From Bin87 sp965232895 (lineage in GTDB: Bacteria > Chloroflexota > Dehalococcoidia > Lucifugimonadales > UBA3495): a stretch of 64,000 nt of DNA. The notes below the pieces were generated by a model. That model was not told where the DNA came from. It searched no databases and saw nothing but the letters and a program-made list of their open reading frames with translations. Made by a program: the position numbers and the translations under genes. This document shows, piece after piece, positions 43,804 to 56,897 of the stretch (position 1 is the stretch's first letter; each line of letters starts with the position of its first letter). The stretch covers positions 1,178,001-1,242,000 of the forward strand of contig OZ247430.1 in assembly GCA_965232895.1 (NCBI GenBank), in the 5' to 3' direction.

Positions 43804-44355
43804 ATGCCCACCAACATCACAATCCATACTGAATCGGCCGACGAGACCCGCGAGGTGGGAAGAACCATCGGCGAGGTGGCCTCTCCCGGGGACATCTACC
43901 TCCTTACCGGGCCGCTGGGCGCTGGCAAGACCTGCCTCACCCAGGGGATAGCGCGCGGGTTGGGAGCGCCCGGCTACGCCCGCAGCCCGACTTTCGTGCT
44001 GGTGACCCGGTACCAGGGCCGACTGACCATCCATCACGCCGATTTGTACCGGATTGATCACGCTGCCGAGGCGTGGGACCTGGGCCTGGAAGACATCATG
44101 GCGGCCGGGGAAGAGGTGCTCATCGTGGAATGGGCGGACCGGGCCGCAGAGATATTTCCGGCCGACGCGTTGTGGGTCGAATTGGACTATGCAGTGGACG
44201 GCAGCCCGGCGGCATGCGAGGTGATCCCGGATGCGGACGGGTCGGTCCCGTCGCGTCACCGGATATCGATTTCCAATGCGCCCGAAAGGTACGCGGCGCT
44301 GCTCGCACAATTGACGCGCCATTCCTCGTCCGCCGCACCGGGGCAGAATTCCTGA
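43804..44355 (+). CDS. tsaE: tRNA threonylcarbamoyl-adenosine biosynthesis ATPase
   Basis: The 183-residue protein begins at ATG 43804. Motifs: LTGPLGAGKTCLTQGIARGLG (Walker A about residues 34-42; written here in family form GPLGAGKT), SPTFVLVTRYQG, IHHADLYRI, DIMAAGEEVLIVEWADRA. This is the TsaE family ATPase that works with TsaB and TsaD to make t6A37 on tRNA. The C-terminal 45 residues are longer than usual. It overlaps tsaB by one base (TGATG), so the two are coupled. No tsaD is present in the window. Confidence 0.92.
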   Translation: MPTNITIHTESADETREVGRTIGEVASPGDIYLLTGPLGAGKTCLTQGIARGLGAPGYARSPTFVLVTRYQGRLTIHHADLYRIDHAAEAWDLGLEDIMAAGEEVLIVEWADRAAEIFPADALWVELDYAVDGSPAACEVIPDADGSVPSRHRISISNAPERYAALLAQLTRHSSSAAPGQNS

Positions 44356-45098
44356 TGCTCCTGTCCATTGACACCTCATCCCGCTATGGCGGAGCCGCGC
44401 TTGCCGGCAGCGACGGGCAGGTGGTGGAGGCGCGGATGTGGCGGTCCACCGCGAATCACACCGCGCAACTGATGCCGGCGGTTACCGAGTTGCTGACCGC
44501 GCGCGGCGTCCGGGCCGCGGAACTGACTGCGGTGGCAGTGGCGTTGGGACCGGGGCCGTTCAGCGCGCTGCGGGTGGGCGTCAGCGCCGCCAAGGGCCTG
44601 GCCATAGCCGGCGGGTTCCCCATAATCGGGGTGGATACGCTGCTGTTGGAAGCCCGGCCGTATCTGGATCATGCGAGCTACCGCCAACCGACGGGGGAGT
44701 TTAGCCCGGTGGCCTGGCTGGACGCCGGGCGGAACGAGGTCGCGGCGGGAGCATTCGGCGCCGGCGGCGAACGAATGCGAGACGACCGGGTCGGATCGCC
44801 CGCTGACCTGCTGGGACAGGACGCGGAGGAATCGCTGACGAGGATTTATTGCGGAGAGGCGGCCTGGGCGCGCCGGGACGAAATTCAGGATCTGGCCGGG
44901 GACGGCGCCGGTTATGTGGTGATGCCCTGGACGCCGGCCGACCGGCTCTTCGCGTTGTCAGAATTGGCTGCCGGGCGGCTGAGCGCAGCTCAATCCGATG
45001 ACCTGACTGCGCTGCAGCCGTATTACCTGCGGATGCCCACTATCGGGGCCCCGCGCCGGCGGGACCTGGTTCGCCAGGGGCGGCCGTCCTCATCGTAG
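44355..45098 (+). CDS. tsaB: tRNA threonylcarbamoyl-adenosine biosynthesis protein TsaB
   Basis: The 247-residue protein starts at ATG 44355, overlapping the tsaE stop. It shows LLSIDTSSRYGGAAL (ASKHA-fold first strand), HTAQLMPAV, VAVALGPGPFSALRVGVSAAKGLA (TsaB hallmark; key piece GPGPFSALRVG) and IGVDTLLLEA. It lacks the TsaD metal site, as TsaB does, and acts as partner of TsaD. The C-terminus includes a RimI-side-like LQPYYLRMP peptide. It lies 44 bases before ndk. Confidence 0.92.
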   Translation: MLLSIDTSSRYGGAALAGSDGQVVEARMWRSTANHTAQLMPAVTELLTARGVRAAELTAVAVALGPGPFSALRVGVSAAKGLAIAGGFPIIGVDTLLLEARPYLDHASYRQPTGEFSPVAWLDAGRNEVAAGAFGAGGERMRDDRVGSPADLLGQDAEESLTRIYCGEAAWARRDEIQDLAGDGAGYVVMPWTPADRLFALSELAAGRLSAAQSDDLTALQPYYLRMPTIGAPRRRDLVRQGRPSSS

Positions 45099-45142
45099 TG
45101 CGGTCATCACAAACTCATTAATCACAAGGAGCAAGCAAACCA

Positions 45143-45595
45143 ATGGAACGGACTTTCGTCGCCATCAAACCCGATGGCATACAGCGCGGCCTCGTCGGCG
45201 AGGTGATCTCACGGCTGGAACGTCGAGGGCTGAAGCTGGTGGCCATCCGCCTGATGATCGTAGACGAGGACCTGGCCAGGCGACACTATGCGGAGCACGT
45301 CGAGCGGCCCTTCTTCCCGTCGCTGGTGGACTTCATCACGTCGGGACCCATCGTTGCCATGATCTGGGAATCGGACAACGCGGTGGCGCTGGCGCGGCAG
45401 ACTATCGGGGCCACCAACCCGGCCGAAGCAACGCCGGGCACGATACGGGCGGACCTGGGGATCGATACCGGACGCAACATCGTCCACGGATCCGACAGCC
45501 CAGTGTCGGCGGAGCGGGAAATCGGGCTGTTCTTCGACCCGGGCCACGCGCTGGATTACGTGCGCAGCACTGACCCCTGGCTCAGAGAATCCTGA
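45143..45595 (+). CDS. ndk: Nucleoside diphosphate kinase
   Basis: The 150-residue protein has TFVAIKPDGIQRGLVGEVISR at the N-terminus, AMIWESDNAV, GATNPAEATPGTIRADLG and the active-site His in RNIVHGSDS. This is the standard Ndk layout; length is normal. It exchanges phosphate between NTPs and NDPs. It starts after CACAAGGAGCAAG and overlaps the convergent rsfS gene by 14 bases at its 3' end. Confidence 0.96.
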   Translation: MERTFVAIKPDGIQRGLVGEVISRLERRGLKLVAIRLMIVDEDLARRHYAEHVERPFFPSLVDFITSGPIVAMIWESDNAVALARQTIGATNPAEATPGTIRADLGIDTGRNIVHGSDSPVSAEREIGLFFDPGHALDYVRSTDPWLRES

Positions 45596-45947
45596 CCACC
45601 TGCGGGGCGCGGCTCCAGAGGCGCTCCAACCCGAAGAACCGACGCTCTTCCGGGCCGAAAATGTGGATCACCACGCCGGCGAAATCGAGAAGGACCCAGC
45701 CTGACGCCGGGGTGCCCTCGCGATGGTGCCGCGCGACGCTGGCTTCCTTCATCGCTTCGGAAAGATCCTCTTCCAGCGCTTCGATCTGACGCGCGGAATC
45801 GGCGGTCATCACGACGAAGTAGTCGGCGAAGACCGTCAATTCCCGAAGATCGAGCATGACGATGTCCGAGGCCAGTTTGTCGGCGGCAACGTCCACGGCC
45901 AGCCGGGCAACGTCGGCGGGCGTCAATGTGTCGGTAGTACTGGTCAT
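45582..45947 (-). CDS. rsfS: Ribosomal silencing factor
   Basis: The 121-residue protein begins at ATG 45947; a longer frame from 45986 adds nothing conserved. It shows MLDLRELTVFADYFVVMTADS (RsfS core), then SARQIEALEEDL, ASGWVLLDFAGVVIHIF and RRFFGLERLWSRAP. RsfS binds uL14 on the 50S subunit and blocks subunit joining in slow growth. Normal length. It is convergent with ndk and divergent from gltB. Confidence 0.92.
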   Translation of the reverse strand: MTSTTDTLTPADVARLAVDVAADKLASDIVMLDLRELTVFADYFVVMTADSARQIEALEEDLSEAMKEASVARHHREGTPASGWVLLDFAGVVIHIFGPEERRFFGLERLWSRAPQVVRIL

Positions 45948-46032
45948 CGGGCCTCGGTCACAAGTTGATTTTCCAAGTCGTCGCAAACTCCCACGAGAAG
46001 ATGGCGGGAGTATAGGCCGGCGATGGTTCGCC

Positions 46033-46145
46033 TTGCAATCCCTACCAATTGTGATATATTACACAAACTGATTTTGCCAGCGGCGAGGAGTTCCCTGACC
46101 CCGTTTACGGGAACCGCTTTCAGCGTAGCTGGCCGCTTTTTCATT
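46033..46145 (+). promoter_or_regulatory. gltB promoter and terminator-like leader
   Basis: TTGCAA (46033-46038), 16 bases and TATATT (46055-46060) form a promoter. The leader then has GCCAGC (46076-46081) pairing with GCTGGC (46128-46133), enclosing an inner GTTCCC/GGGAAC stem (46090-46095 and 46109-46114), followed by CGCTTTTT (46134-46141). A nested hairpin ending in a U-run before the gltB start (46171) suggests transcription attenuation or a riboswitch-like control of nitrogen assimilation. I do not recognise a known riboswitch. Confidence 0.5.
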
Positions 46146-46170
46146 GTTCCAGCGACCGCAGGGTGCAGCC

Positions 46171-50710
<4,540 letters not shown>

Positions 50711-50718
<8 letters not shown>

Positions 50719-52162
50719 AGTCACCGGCTTTGTGGATTTCGGTCGCACCCCGCCGGAGCGCCGCCCTCCGTCGGAACGCATCGGGGACTACCGCGAGTAT
50801 TACCACCGCTGGTCGGATCAACAGGCGACGGAGCAGGGCGGGCGGTGCATGGATTGCGCCGTGCCGTTCTGCCACATGGGGTGCCCTCTGGGGAACGTAA
50901 TCCCGGACTTTAATCACCAGGTGTACCTGGGGAATTGGGAGCGGGCGCTGGAAGTCCTGCTCAGCACCAACAACTTCCCTGAATTCACGGGCCGGATCTG
51001 CCCGGCTCCCTGTGAGGCATCCTGCGTGCTCAGCATCAATGCCGATCCGGTCACCATCGAGTACATCGAGAAAGAGATCAGCGACCGGGGGTTTGAGCAG
51101 GGCTGGATCAAAGCGGAGAAACCCGCGACGCGCACGGGCAAAACCGTAGCCGTGGTCGGGAGCGGGCCCTCGGGACTTGCTGCGGCTCAGCAGTTGAACC
51201 GGGCGGGTCACACGGTCACGGTGCTGGAGCGAGCGGACTATATCGGCGGTCTGCTGATGCTGGGCATTCCCGATTTCAAGCTGGAAAAGTCGGTGGTTCA
51301 GCGCCGGGTCCAATTGATGGAAGCGGAGGGTATCGAGTTCCGCACCGGCGTCAACGTCGGGGGGAATTACCCCGCCGAGCGGCTCCTGGAAGAATACGAC
51401 GCGGTGTGCCTTGCCGGCGGTTCCACCCAGGCGAGGGACCTTGACGTGCCGGGACGCGATCTGGAAGGCGTGCACTTTGCCATGGAATACCTGCCGCAGC
51501 AGAACCGGTTGCTGGCGGGCGAGAGCATTGGCGAGCAAATCACGGCCGAGGGCAAGCGAGTCATCATCCTGGGCGGAGGCGACACCGGGGCCGACTGCCT
51601 GGGCACCGCGCATCGGCAGGGAGCCGAGATCGTCCACCAGTTCGAGTTGTTGCCGGAACCGCCCGAAACGCGCCCTGACGACAACCCGTGGCCGCTCTGG
51701 CCAATGATCCTCCGCACGTCCGGCGCGCACGAAGAAGGTGGGGTGCGCGATTACAACATCCTCACCAAGTCGCTTTCCGGCGCGAATGGTCAGGTCAACC
51801 GGCTGCACGCCGTCCGAGTCGACTGGACGCGGGGTGAAAACGGCCGCTTCCAGATGGCGGAAGTTCCGGGCAGCGAATTCAGCGTGGACGCCGACCTGGT
51901 GCTGCTCGCGATGGGGTTCCTGCATCCGGAACACGGCGGGATGATCGACCAACTCGGCGTTGAGCTGGACGGCCGAGGAAACGTCAAAGTTGATGACAAC
52001 AAGATGACCTCGGTCCCGGGCGTATTCGCCGGCGGCGACATGGTTCGCGGCCAGTCGCTGGTGGTGTGGGCGATTGCCGAAGGAAGGGACGTGGCGCGCG
52101 GTGTGGACCAGTACCTTTCATCCGGAGTGTCCCATTTGCCCAAGTCAACCGCCAGCGAATAA
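50711..52162 (+). CDS. gltD: Glutamate synthase small subunit
   Basis: The 483-residue protein has the N-terminal 4Fe-4S cysteines RCMDCAVPFCHMGCPLGN (about 45-62) and CPAPCEASC (about 97-105). The FAD-binding motif VAVVGSGPSGLAAAQQLN (about 146-163) follows, then the NADPH motif IILGGGDTGADCLG (about 285-298) and the closing GVFAGGDMVRGQSLVVWAI. It passes electrons from NAD(P)H to GltB. The ATG at 50711 lies inside the gltB end, so translation is coupled. Length is typical. Confidence 0.96.
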
Positions 52163-52189
52163 ATGCGGCAACGAGCCCCTTATCTGCCG

Positions 52190-52212
52190 AGGGCGGGTTT
52201 CAAACCCGCCCT
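52190..52212. repeat. GGGCGGGTTT-type dispersed hairpin, copy 1
   Basis: Perfect 11-bp arms (52190-52200, 52202-52212) follow the gltD stop and precede a convergent gene. Related G4CG-core hairpins occur at 54662-54689 and 58919-58943, so it belongs to a repeated hairpin family that also may act as terminator. Confidence 0.6.
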
Positions 52213-52218
52213 TTCAAA

Positions 52219-52575
52219 TTATTGCCCGATCAACCCCAACACTCGATAGACAAACGAATGCACATATGGGCGATCGATTTCAATCTCGTATTCTTCCATC
52301 TCATCATGAAAAAAGTTTTTGTGAAACTTCTCTGCGACGGCAAAGCCGCCGACAAAGAGAGGCTCATTGTGCTCTTCCGCCAGACGCTGGCTGGCGTTTT
52401 TCATATCCCGGTGGGTTCGGTGTTTCCAGCCGCGCTGAGCTGCAATAGCCGTGAGCGCCTCGTTGGCCGCTCCGTATAGTTTCTCCGACGCCTGCTGCCG
52501 CTCACCGGCTTCAAACTCCCGGCCGGAATCGATCAGAAACTTGCGGGCGCACTCGGCGTAGTCCCGTTCCGTCAT
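52219..52575 (-). CDS. PaREP1-like protein (HEPN-type), copy 1
   Basis: The 118-residue protein shares AGERQQASEKLYGAANEALTA, GWKHRTHRDM and AEKFHKNFFHDEMEEYEIE with the next gene. The ASEKLY element and helical plan match the PaREP1 family, whose fold is close to HEPN helical bundles. HEPN proteins are often RNases or partners of nucleotidyltransferases; no catalytic RxxxxH motif is clear except HRTHRD, and no MNT gene is adjacent. It overlaps no neighbour and is 35 bases downstream of its paralogue on the same strand, forming a tandem pair. Confidence 0.65.
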   Translation of the reverse strand: MTERDYAECARKFLIDSGREFEAGERQQASEKLYGAANEALTAIAAQRGWKHRTHRDMKNASQRLAEEHNEPLFVGGFAVAEKFHKNFFHDEMEEYEIEIDRPYVHSFVYRVLGLIGQ

Positions 52576-52610
52576 TCTTCATCTCCGGCTCGTATATCGA
52601 TGCCTGGTAG

Positions 52611-52967
52611 TTATTTTTCCATCAAAGCCAGCACGCGATTGACGTATGCACGGACTGTGGGACGGTCCGCTTCGATTTCGTATTCCTCCATCTCGTCGTG
52701 AAAGAAATTCTTGTGAAATTTCTCGGCAGTGTTGAATCCAGCGACCAGGAACAGGTCTCCGTACTCGTCGGCAAGGCGCTGCGCGGCGTTTTTCATATCC
52801 CGGTGGGTTCGGTGTTTCCAGCCGCGCTGAGCTGCAATAGCCGTGAGCGCCTCGTTGGCCGCCCCGTATAGTTTCTCTGACGCCTGCTGCCGCTCCCCGG
52901 CTTCAAACTCCCGGTCAGAGTCGGCGAGGAACTTGCGGGCGCATTGGGCGTATTCCTGCTCGGTCAT
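52611..52967 (-). CDS. PaREP1-like protein (HEPN-type), copy 2
   Basis: A 118-residue paralogue of the adjacent gene. The middle part (about residues 18-62) is nearly identical at DNA level, while the N- and C-termini are diverged (RVLALMEK here, RVLGLIGQ there). This shows a tandem duplication followed by divergence or by gene conversion of the centre. The start ATG 52967 lies 19 bases from the pyruvate kinase stop region on the same strand, so it could be at the tail of that transcript. Function not known. Confidence 0.65.
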   Translation of the reverse strand: MTEQEYAQCARKFLADSDREFEAGERQQASEKLYGAANEALTAIAAQRGWKHRTHRDMKNAAQRLADEYGDLFLVAGFNTAEKFHKNFFHDEMEEYEIEADRPTVRAYVNRVLALMEK

Positions 52968-52986
52968 GCCAACGGCCCCTGGTGCG

Positions 52987-54441
52987 TCAGATCGCGTCCG
53001 GCGCGGCGGAGGCGACGGCGTTGCGGCCGATGTGGTCCAGGTACTCCTGGACGTTCAGCACCTGGATCGTGTTGGTGGTGCCGGTGACGCCAGTCATGAA
53101 GCCGTGTACCAGGGTGACCACGTCCCGCTCCGAGACCATTCCGGTGGCCATCGCCGCGTCGACCAGCATGGTGACCAACTTGGCCACGTCTCGCTCGGCC
53201 GGTATGACGCCCTTGGGATTGAGGCCCCAGGCCATGCACACACGGCGCTGCACGGCTGTGTCATGGGAGAACACGATGATGTCGTTCTCCGGCCGAAAAC
53301 GCGACATCTCGTAGGCGGCTCGGCCGGTGCTCGTGATTACGATGGGCTTGGCGTTGAGCGACTTGGCCAACTGCGTCGCGCCCCAGGTCACCGACTGGGT
53401 CTGATCCCGTTGCGGAAACTCGGAGTAGTAGTGGTACATCTTTTCGGCCTGGACAATTGCGGCGTCGGCGATGCGCACCGCCTCCACCGGATACGAGCCC
53501 ACGGCGATTTCGTCGGACAGCAGAATGGAGTCGCACCCGTCAAGCACGGCGTTGGCGATGTCGGACACCTCGGCTCGAGTTGGAGTGGGCGAATTGACCA
53601 TTGACCGCAGCATTTGGGTGGCAACCGAGGAGATGCGGCCGGCCCGGTTGGCCCGGGTCACCATGTCCTTCTGGATGACGGGGACTTCCTCCATGGGCAT
53701 CTCCACGCCGAGGTCGCCCCGGGCGACCATGATGCCATCCACTTCCCCGAGGATGTCGTCCAGGTTGGCGATGCACTCGCGGCGCTCCAGCTTGGCCATG
53801 ACCGGGGCGCGGCTGCCGAGCTGGTTGAGATAGGCCCGGGCGTAGCGGACATCTTCGCCCGTGCGCACGAAGGAAAGCGCGACCCAGTCCACTTCCTGAT
53901 CTACTCCGAATTGCAGGGCGATCTTGTCGCTTTCGGTGATCACCGGCATGTCGATGGGCACATCGGGGAGGTTGACCCCTTTGTACGACGAAAGATTGCC
54001 CCCATTACGGACGTGGGTTTTGACTTCCAGGTCCGGGGTTACCTCCAGGACTTCCAGGCAAACCGTTCCGTCAGAGATGTAGACCAGGTTGCCGGGGCGC
54101 ATGCTGCTCAGGATCTCCGGCTCGGGGAAAGGTAGGAGGTAGGGGGAAGCGGAGTCGGGTTCGTTGATGATCGAAACTTCATCCCCAAAGTTCAACTGCG
54201 CCGGTTCCGCCATGTTGCCCAGGCGGAACTTGTTGCCGCCCAGGTCCTGCAGGACGGCCACGGGCCGGTTGTGTTTTTCGGACGCTGCCCGCACGTTCGC
54301 TATAACTTCGGCGTGCTCCTCCAGCGTACCGTGGGAGAAATTGAGGCGGGCGACGTCCATGCCGGCGCCGACGAGGCGGTCCAGGATTTCCGGGGACCGG
54401 GATGCTGGGCCTATGGTGGCGATAATTTTAGTCTTGCGCAT
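52987..54441 (-). CDS. pyk: Pyruvate kinase
   Basis: From ATG 54441 (AGAGG upstream) the protein has 484 residues. The longer frame to 54693 is rejected because the family starts at RKTKIIATIGPAS. Motifs: VARLNFSHGTLEEH (substrate Arg/Asn), DLGGNKFRLGN, the catalytic Lys in MAKLERREC, IMVARGDLGVEMPMEEVP (Mg site), TRAEVSDIANAVLDGCDSILLSDEIAVG (key piece SDIANAVLDG) and a C-terminal ITSTGRAAYEMSRFRP regulatory domain. It makes pyruvate and ATP from phosphoenolpyruvate. It uses GGNK where most enzymes have GPKI/EIR. Confidence 0.95.
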   Translation of the reverse strand: MRKTKIIATIGPASRSPEILDRLVGAGMDVARLNFSHGTLEEHAEVIANVRAASEKHNRPVAVLQDLGGNKFRLGNMAEPAQLNFGDEVSIINEPDSASPYLLPFPEPEILSSMRPGNLVYISDGTVCLEVLEVTPDLEVKTHVRNGGNLSSYKGVNLPDVPIDMPVITESDKIALQFGVDQEVDWVALSFVRTGEDVRYARAYLNQLGSRAPVMAKLERRECIANLDDILGEVDGIMVARGDLGVEMPMEEVPVIQKDMVTRANRAGRISSVATQMLRSMVNSPTPTRAEVSDIANAVLDGCDSILLSDEIAVGSYPVEAVRIADAAIVQAEKMYHYYSEFPQRDQTQSVTWGATQLAKSLNAKPIVITSTGRAAYEMSRFRPENDIIVFSHDTAVQRRVCMAWGLNPKGVIPAERDVAKLVTMLVDAAMATGMVSERDVVTLVHGFMTGVTGTTNTIQVLNVQEYLDHIGRNAVASAAPDAI

Positions 54442-54661
54442 AACGTCTACCTCTGCTCCAGGGTCCTCTATCTTTTCGCCATTATAACCCGGTACCCGGA
54501 TGCGCCGTCGTATTGACGGGAGCAGCGCTGGCGGCACTTTGCGCGAGACCGGGGCGCGGACGGGATGTCCGCTGCTATTCGGATAGGCCGGGCCAGCCGG
54601 GCGGCTCGGGCGAGGGTTGCAGCGTTCTCGGGAGCGCGGATGTGGAGCCTGCTGAAAAACC

Positions 54662-54689
54662 GCAGGGGCGACAAATCTGCCGCCCCCGC
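54662..54689. repeat. GGGGCG-type dispersed hairpin, copy 2
   Basis: GCAGGGGCG and CGCCCCCGC form an inverted repeat around AATCTG just upstream of the pyruvate kinase gene, in the gap to the preceding monooxygenase gene. It has the same core as copies at 52190 and 58919, with some mismatch. Confidence 0.5.
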
Positions 54690-54716
54690 GCATTGATGTT
54701 CGGTGAGGCGCCAGGC

Positions 54717-55883
54717 TCAGCGTTGCTGGCGGCTTGCCTCGTAGGTCTGCGTCGCCCGGTCCAGGCCGGCGCGGCGGTTGACCTGGAGCGTTTCACGAAG
54801 GTCCGACGCCCATTGCTGGGAGGTCTGGATGCCGGACAGGCTGCCCTGGAACTGGGGCATCACGTACCGGGCCAGCAGCTCGTACGAACGATGGAGCTTA
54901 TCGCGGGGAGCCCAGTCCTCCACCCGAACCAGCATTCCGCCGAACCCGCCGGACATTTCCTGCAGTTCGTTGATGCGCTGGATGCAGTCATCGGGCGTTC
55001 CGACGATCCACTGCTTGTTGTCGGTCATAAAGTCGACGATCTGGTCGCGCGGAACGTCGGGGACTTCATGACCAAGGGTATTCCCGAAGTACTCGGTCAC
55101 GACGCGGGCGGAGCCTTCGCGGATGTCTTCCTGGGCCTGCTTCCTGGAATCGGCCAGGTGAACGCCCACGGACAGGCGCCATTCCTCGCGCTTGACGGTC
55201 TGGCCGTGCTCCGCGGCGGTCTCTTCGGCAATGGCCCACTGGTCTTTCAGGCTGGTGGAACGCACCATGTCGCGGGGGACGCTCAGGGATATGACGCCGG
55301 CGCCGTACTTGCCGGCCGTCGTAACTCCCGCTGGCGACTGGACCGATGCCACGACCAGGGGGAAGGGCTGCTGATAGGGGCGCAACTGCAGGTGGGCGTC
55401 GTGCAACTCGAACCAGTCGCTCGTGTAGGTGTAGGGTTCGTCGCTGTCCATCAGGCGCTTGATAGCGCCCAGGGACTCGTCCATCATCTCGCGCTGACGG
55501 GCCGGGTCGATGCCAAACATGTAGGCGTCGGAGGCCAGCGCGCCGGGCCCGACCCCGAGCATCACGCGCCCGCGGGTCAGGTGATCCAGGAGCACCATGC
55601 GGTTGGCCACCATGTAGGGGTGGTGATAGGGAAGACTGACGACGCCGGTGCCCAGGCGCAGGTTGCGGGTTCGCTCGGCGGCGGTGGCCATGAACACTTC
55701 GGGCGAGGCGATGGTCTCCCAGCCGGCGCTGTGATGCTCACCGATCCAGGCTTCGTCGTAGCCCAGGTGGTCCAGCCATTGGAGCAGTTCGAGGTCGCGC
55801 TCAAGGGCCAGCGTCGGGTTCTCACCGACCCGGTGGAACGGGGCCATAAACACGCCAAATTTCATTCGGGCCGGAGCGTTCAT
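54717..55883 (-). CDS. LLM-class flavin-dependent monooxygenase
   Basis: The 388-residue protein starts at ATG 55883 after GGAGG. It has the luciferase-like TIM barrel: MKFGVFMAPFHRVGEN, DHLGYDEAWIGEHHSAGW, LGTGVVSLPYHHPYMVANR, DHLTRGRVMLGVGPGAL and the C-terminal TEYFGN/VGTPDDCIQRI parts. Such FMNH2-dependent enzymes oxidise diverse organics, and large families of them are typical of SAR202 Chloroflexota. The substrate is unknown. The adjacent dimeric alpha-beta-barrel gene upstream in the same direction may belong to the same pathway. Confidence 0.9.
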   Translation of the reverse strand: MNAPARMKFGVFMAPFHRVGENPTLALERDLELLQWLDHLGYDEAWIGEHHSAGWETIASPEVFMATAAERTRNLRLGTGVVSLPYHHPYMVANRMVLLDHLTRGRVMLGVGPGALASDAYMFGIDPARQREMMDESLGAIKRLMDSDEPYTYTSDWFELHDAHLQLRPYQQPFPLVVASVQSPAGVTTAGKYGAGVISLSVPRDMVRSTSLKDQWAIAEETAAEHGQTVKREEWRLSVGVHLADSRKQAQEDIREGSARVVTEYFGNTLGHEVPDVPRDQIVDFMTDNKQWIVGTPDDCIQRINELQEMSGGFGGMLVRVEDWAPRDKLHRSYELLARYVMPQFQGSLSGIQTSQQWASDLRETLQVNRRAGLDRATQTYEASRQQR

Positions 55884-55969
55884 CGATTGCCTCCTCAGAT
55901 GGCTATAGGAAGATCAGGAGTTTGCGGTTGCGCCATTCTAACATGCGGGCCGGCGCAATCGTTTTGTGG

Positions 55970-56644
55970 TCAGAAGGCGCGGGGCGGCTGGACACGGCGG
56001 TAAACTCCGGGCGATCCGGCGGCGTGGCCGTAGGTTCCGCCGATGTATTCGTGCATGGTGTCCTGGCGGCGCTGGTTCTCCCAGGCCAGGGTTTCCGGAA
56101 CCTTTTCGTGCTCGAACTCGTACATCGTCAGGTACTTGGGGCTGCCCTCCACGACGTGATAGCGGCGAACGTGGAGGCAACCGGGTATCTGCAGGTTGGC
56201 CGGGGTGCGGACGGTGTCGTAGTACTCGTTGTACCTGGCCTCGATGTCGGCCGGAACATCCATACGACCGATCTGCAAGGCGGGAGCCATGCCCCGGCCC
56301 AAGGTGTGCGGATCGCTTTCCTGGGGATAAATCTGCGTGCAGGCGATGCGCACGGTGCCGCGACCGACCACGTTGGGCGACATGCGCCTGGTCCACTCCG
56401 TCGGGTTCTGGCTCATGCGCAGGTATTCGTCGGTTTGCAAGGCGTCGACGGACTCCAACTCGTAGACGGCCAGGTAACGTGGGCCTCCTTTCAGCGCTTC
56501 ATAGCGCGCGGCGTCCAGAAACCCGGGAGCGCTGAGGCGTTCCGGCACGTGTTCCTCGTTGTACCAGGCGTTGAATTCGGCGTCGTTCTCGATGTCCACG
56601 TCGGTGAAGACAATCAGCAGGGCGGTACCCTTTTTCTCGGCCAT
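55970..56644 (-). CDS. Tandem dimeric alpha-beta barrel (EthD/DUF4286-like) protein
   Basis: The 224-residue protein carries two ferredoxin-like repeats. The first (residues ~9-100) has ALLIVFTDVDIENDAEFNAWYNEEHVPER and RYLAVYELES; the second (~125-215) has YNEYYDTVRTPANL and KYLTMYEFEHEK. The Y/W-NEEH and YE(L/F)E motifs are typical of dimeric alpha-beta barrel proteins such as EthD-like and DUF4286 families. These are often small oxygenases or partners of monooxygenases. It is 86 bases upstream of the LLM monooxygenase gene on the same strand, which suggests a joint catabolic role (inference). Start ATG 56644 after GAGAGGTGC. Confidence 0.7.
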   Translation of the reverse strand: MAEKKGTALLIVFTDVDIENDAEFNAWYNEEHVPERLSAPGFLDAARYEALKGGPRYLAVYELESVDALQTDEYLRMSQNPTEWTRRMSPNVVGRGTVRIACTQIYPQESDPHTLGRGMAPALQIGRMDVPADIEARYNEYYDTVRTPANLQIPGCLHVRRYHVVEGSPKYLTMYEFEHEKVPETLAWENQRRQDTMHEYIGGTYGHAAGSPGVYRRVQPPRAF

Positions 56645-56696
56645 AATGCACCTCTCTTTCGCCGCGCATTAAACCACAATCGCGGGCGATCCACCT

Positions 56697-56840
56697 CAGG
56701 GCCTTTTCAAAGTCCCGGATGGCGGCTTTTCACCCCGAACCGTCATTCCCGAGGAAGCGGGAATCCGGGAGGCGGTTGTGTTCGGAATGTTATGGATTCC
56801 TGCTTGCGCAGGAATGACAGCGATGGTGCGATTGCCCTGG
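56697..56840. repeat. Composite repeat: MITE-like end plus paired REP hairpins, copy B
   Basis: The element begins with CAGGGCCTTTTCAAAGTC (16 of 18 bases like the 28774 MITE end) and ends with GCCCTG at 56834-56839, the inverse of CAGGGC. Inside are two inverted REP hairpins of type GGATTCC..GGAATGAC (about 56745-56769 reversed, 56793-56819 direct) and the 14-mer TGCGATTGCCCTGG shared with 20618-20672. No target duplication is seen. It fills the gap between the divergent alpha-beta barrel and epimerase genes. Confidence 0.65.
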
Positions 56841-56897
56841 GTGTCGGTTGCCGCTTGCTGTAGTTTGAATTACGATAGTTGATGATTTGCGATCGGT

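Noticed and set aside
55922..56863. 313-codon plus-strand frame opposite the alpha-beta barrel gene
   Set aside because: Antisense shadow that also runs through the REP-like repeats; the minus-strand protein has consistent domain motifs.
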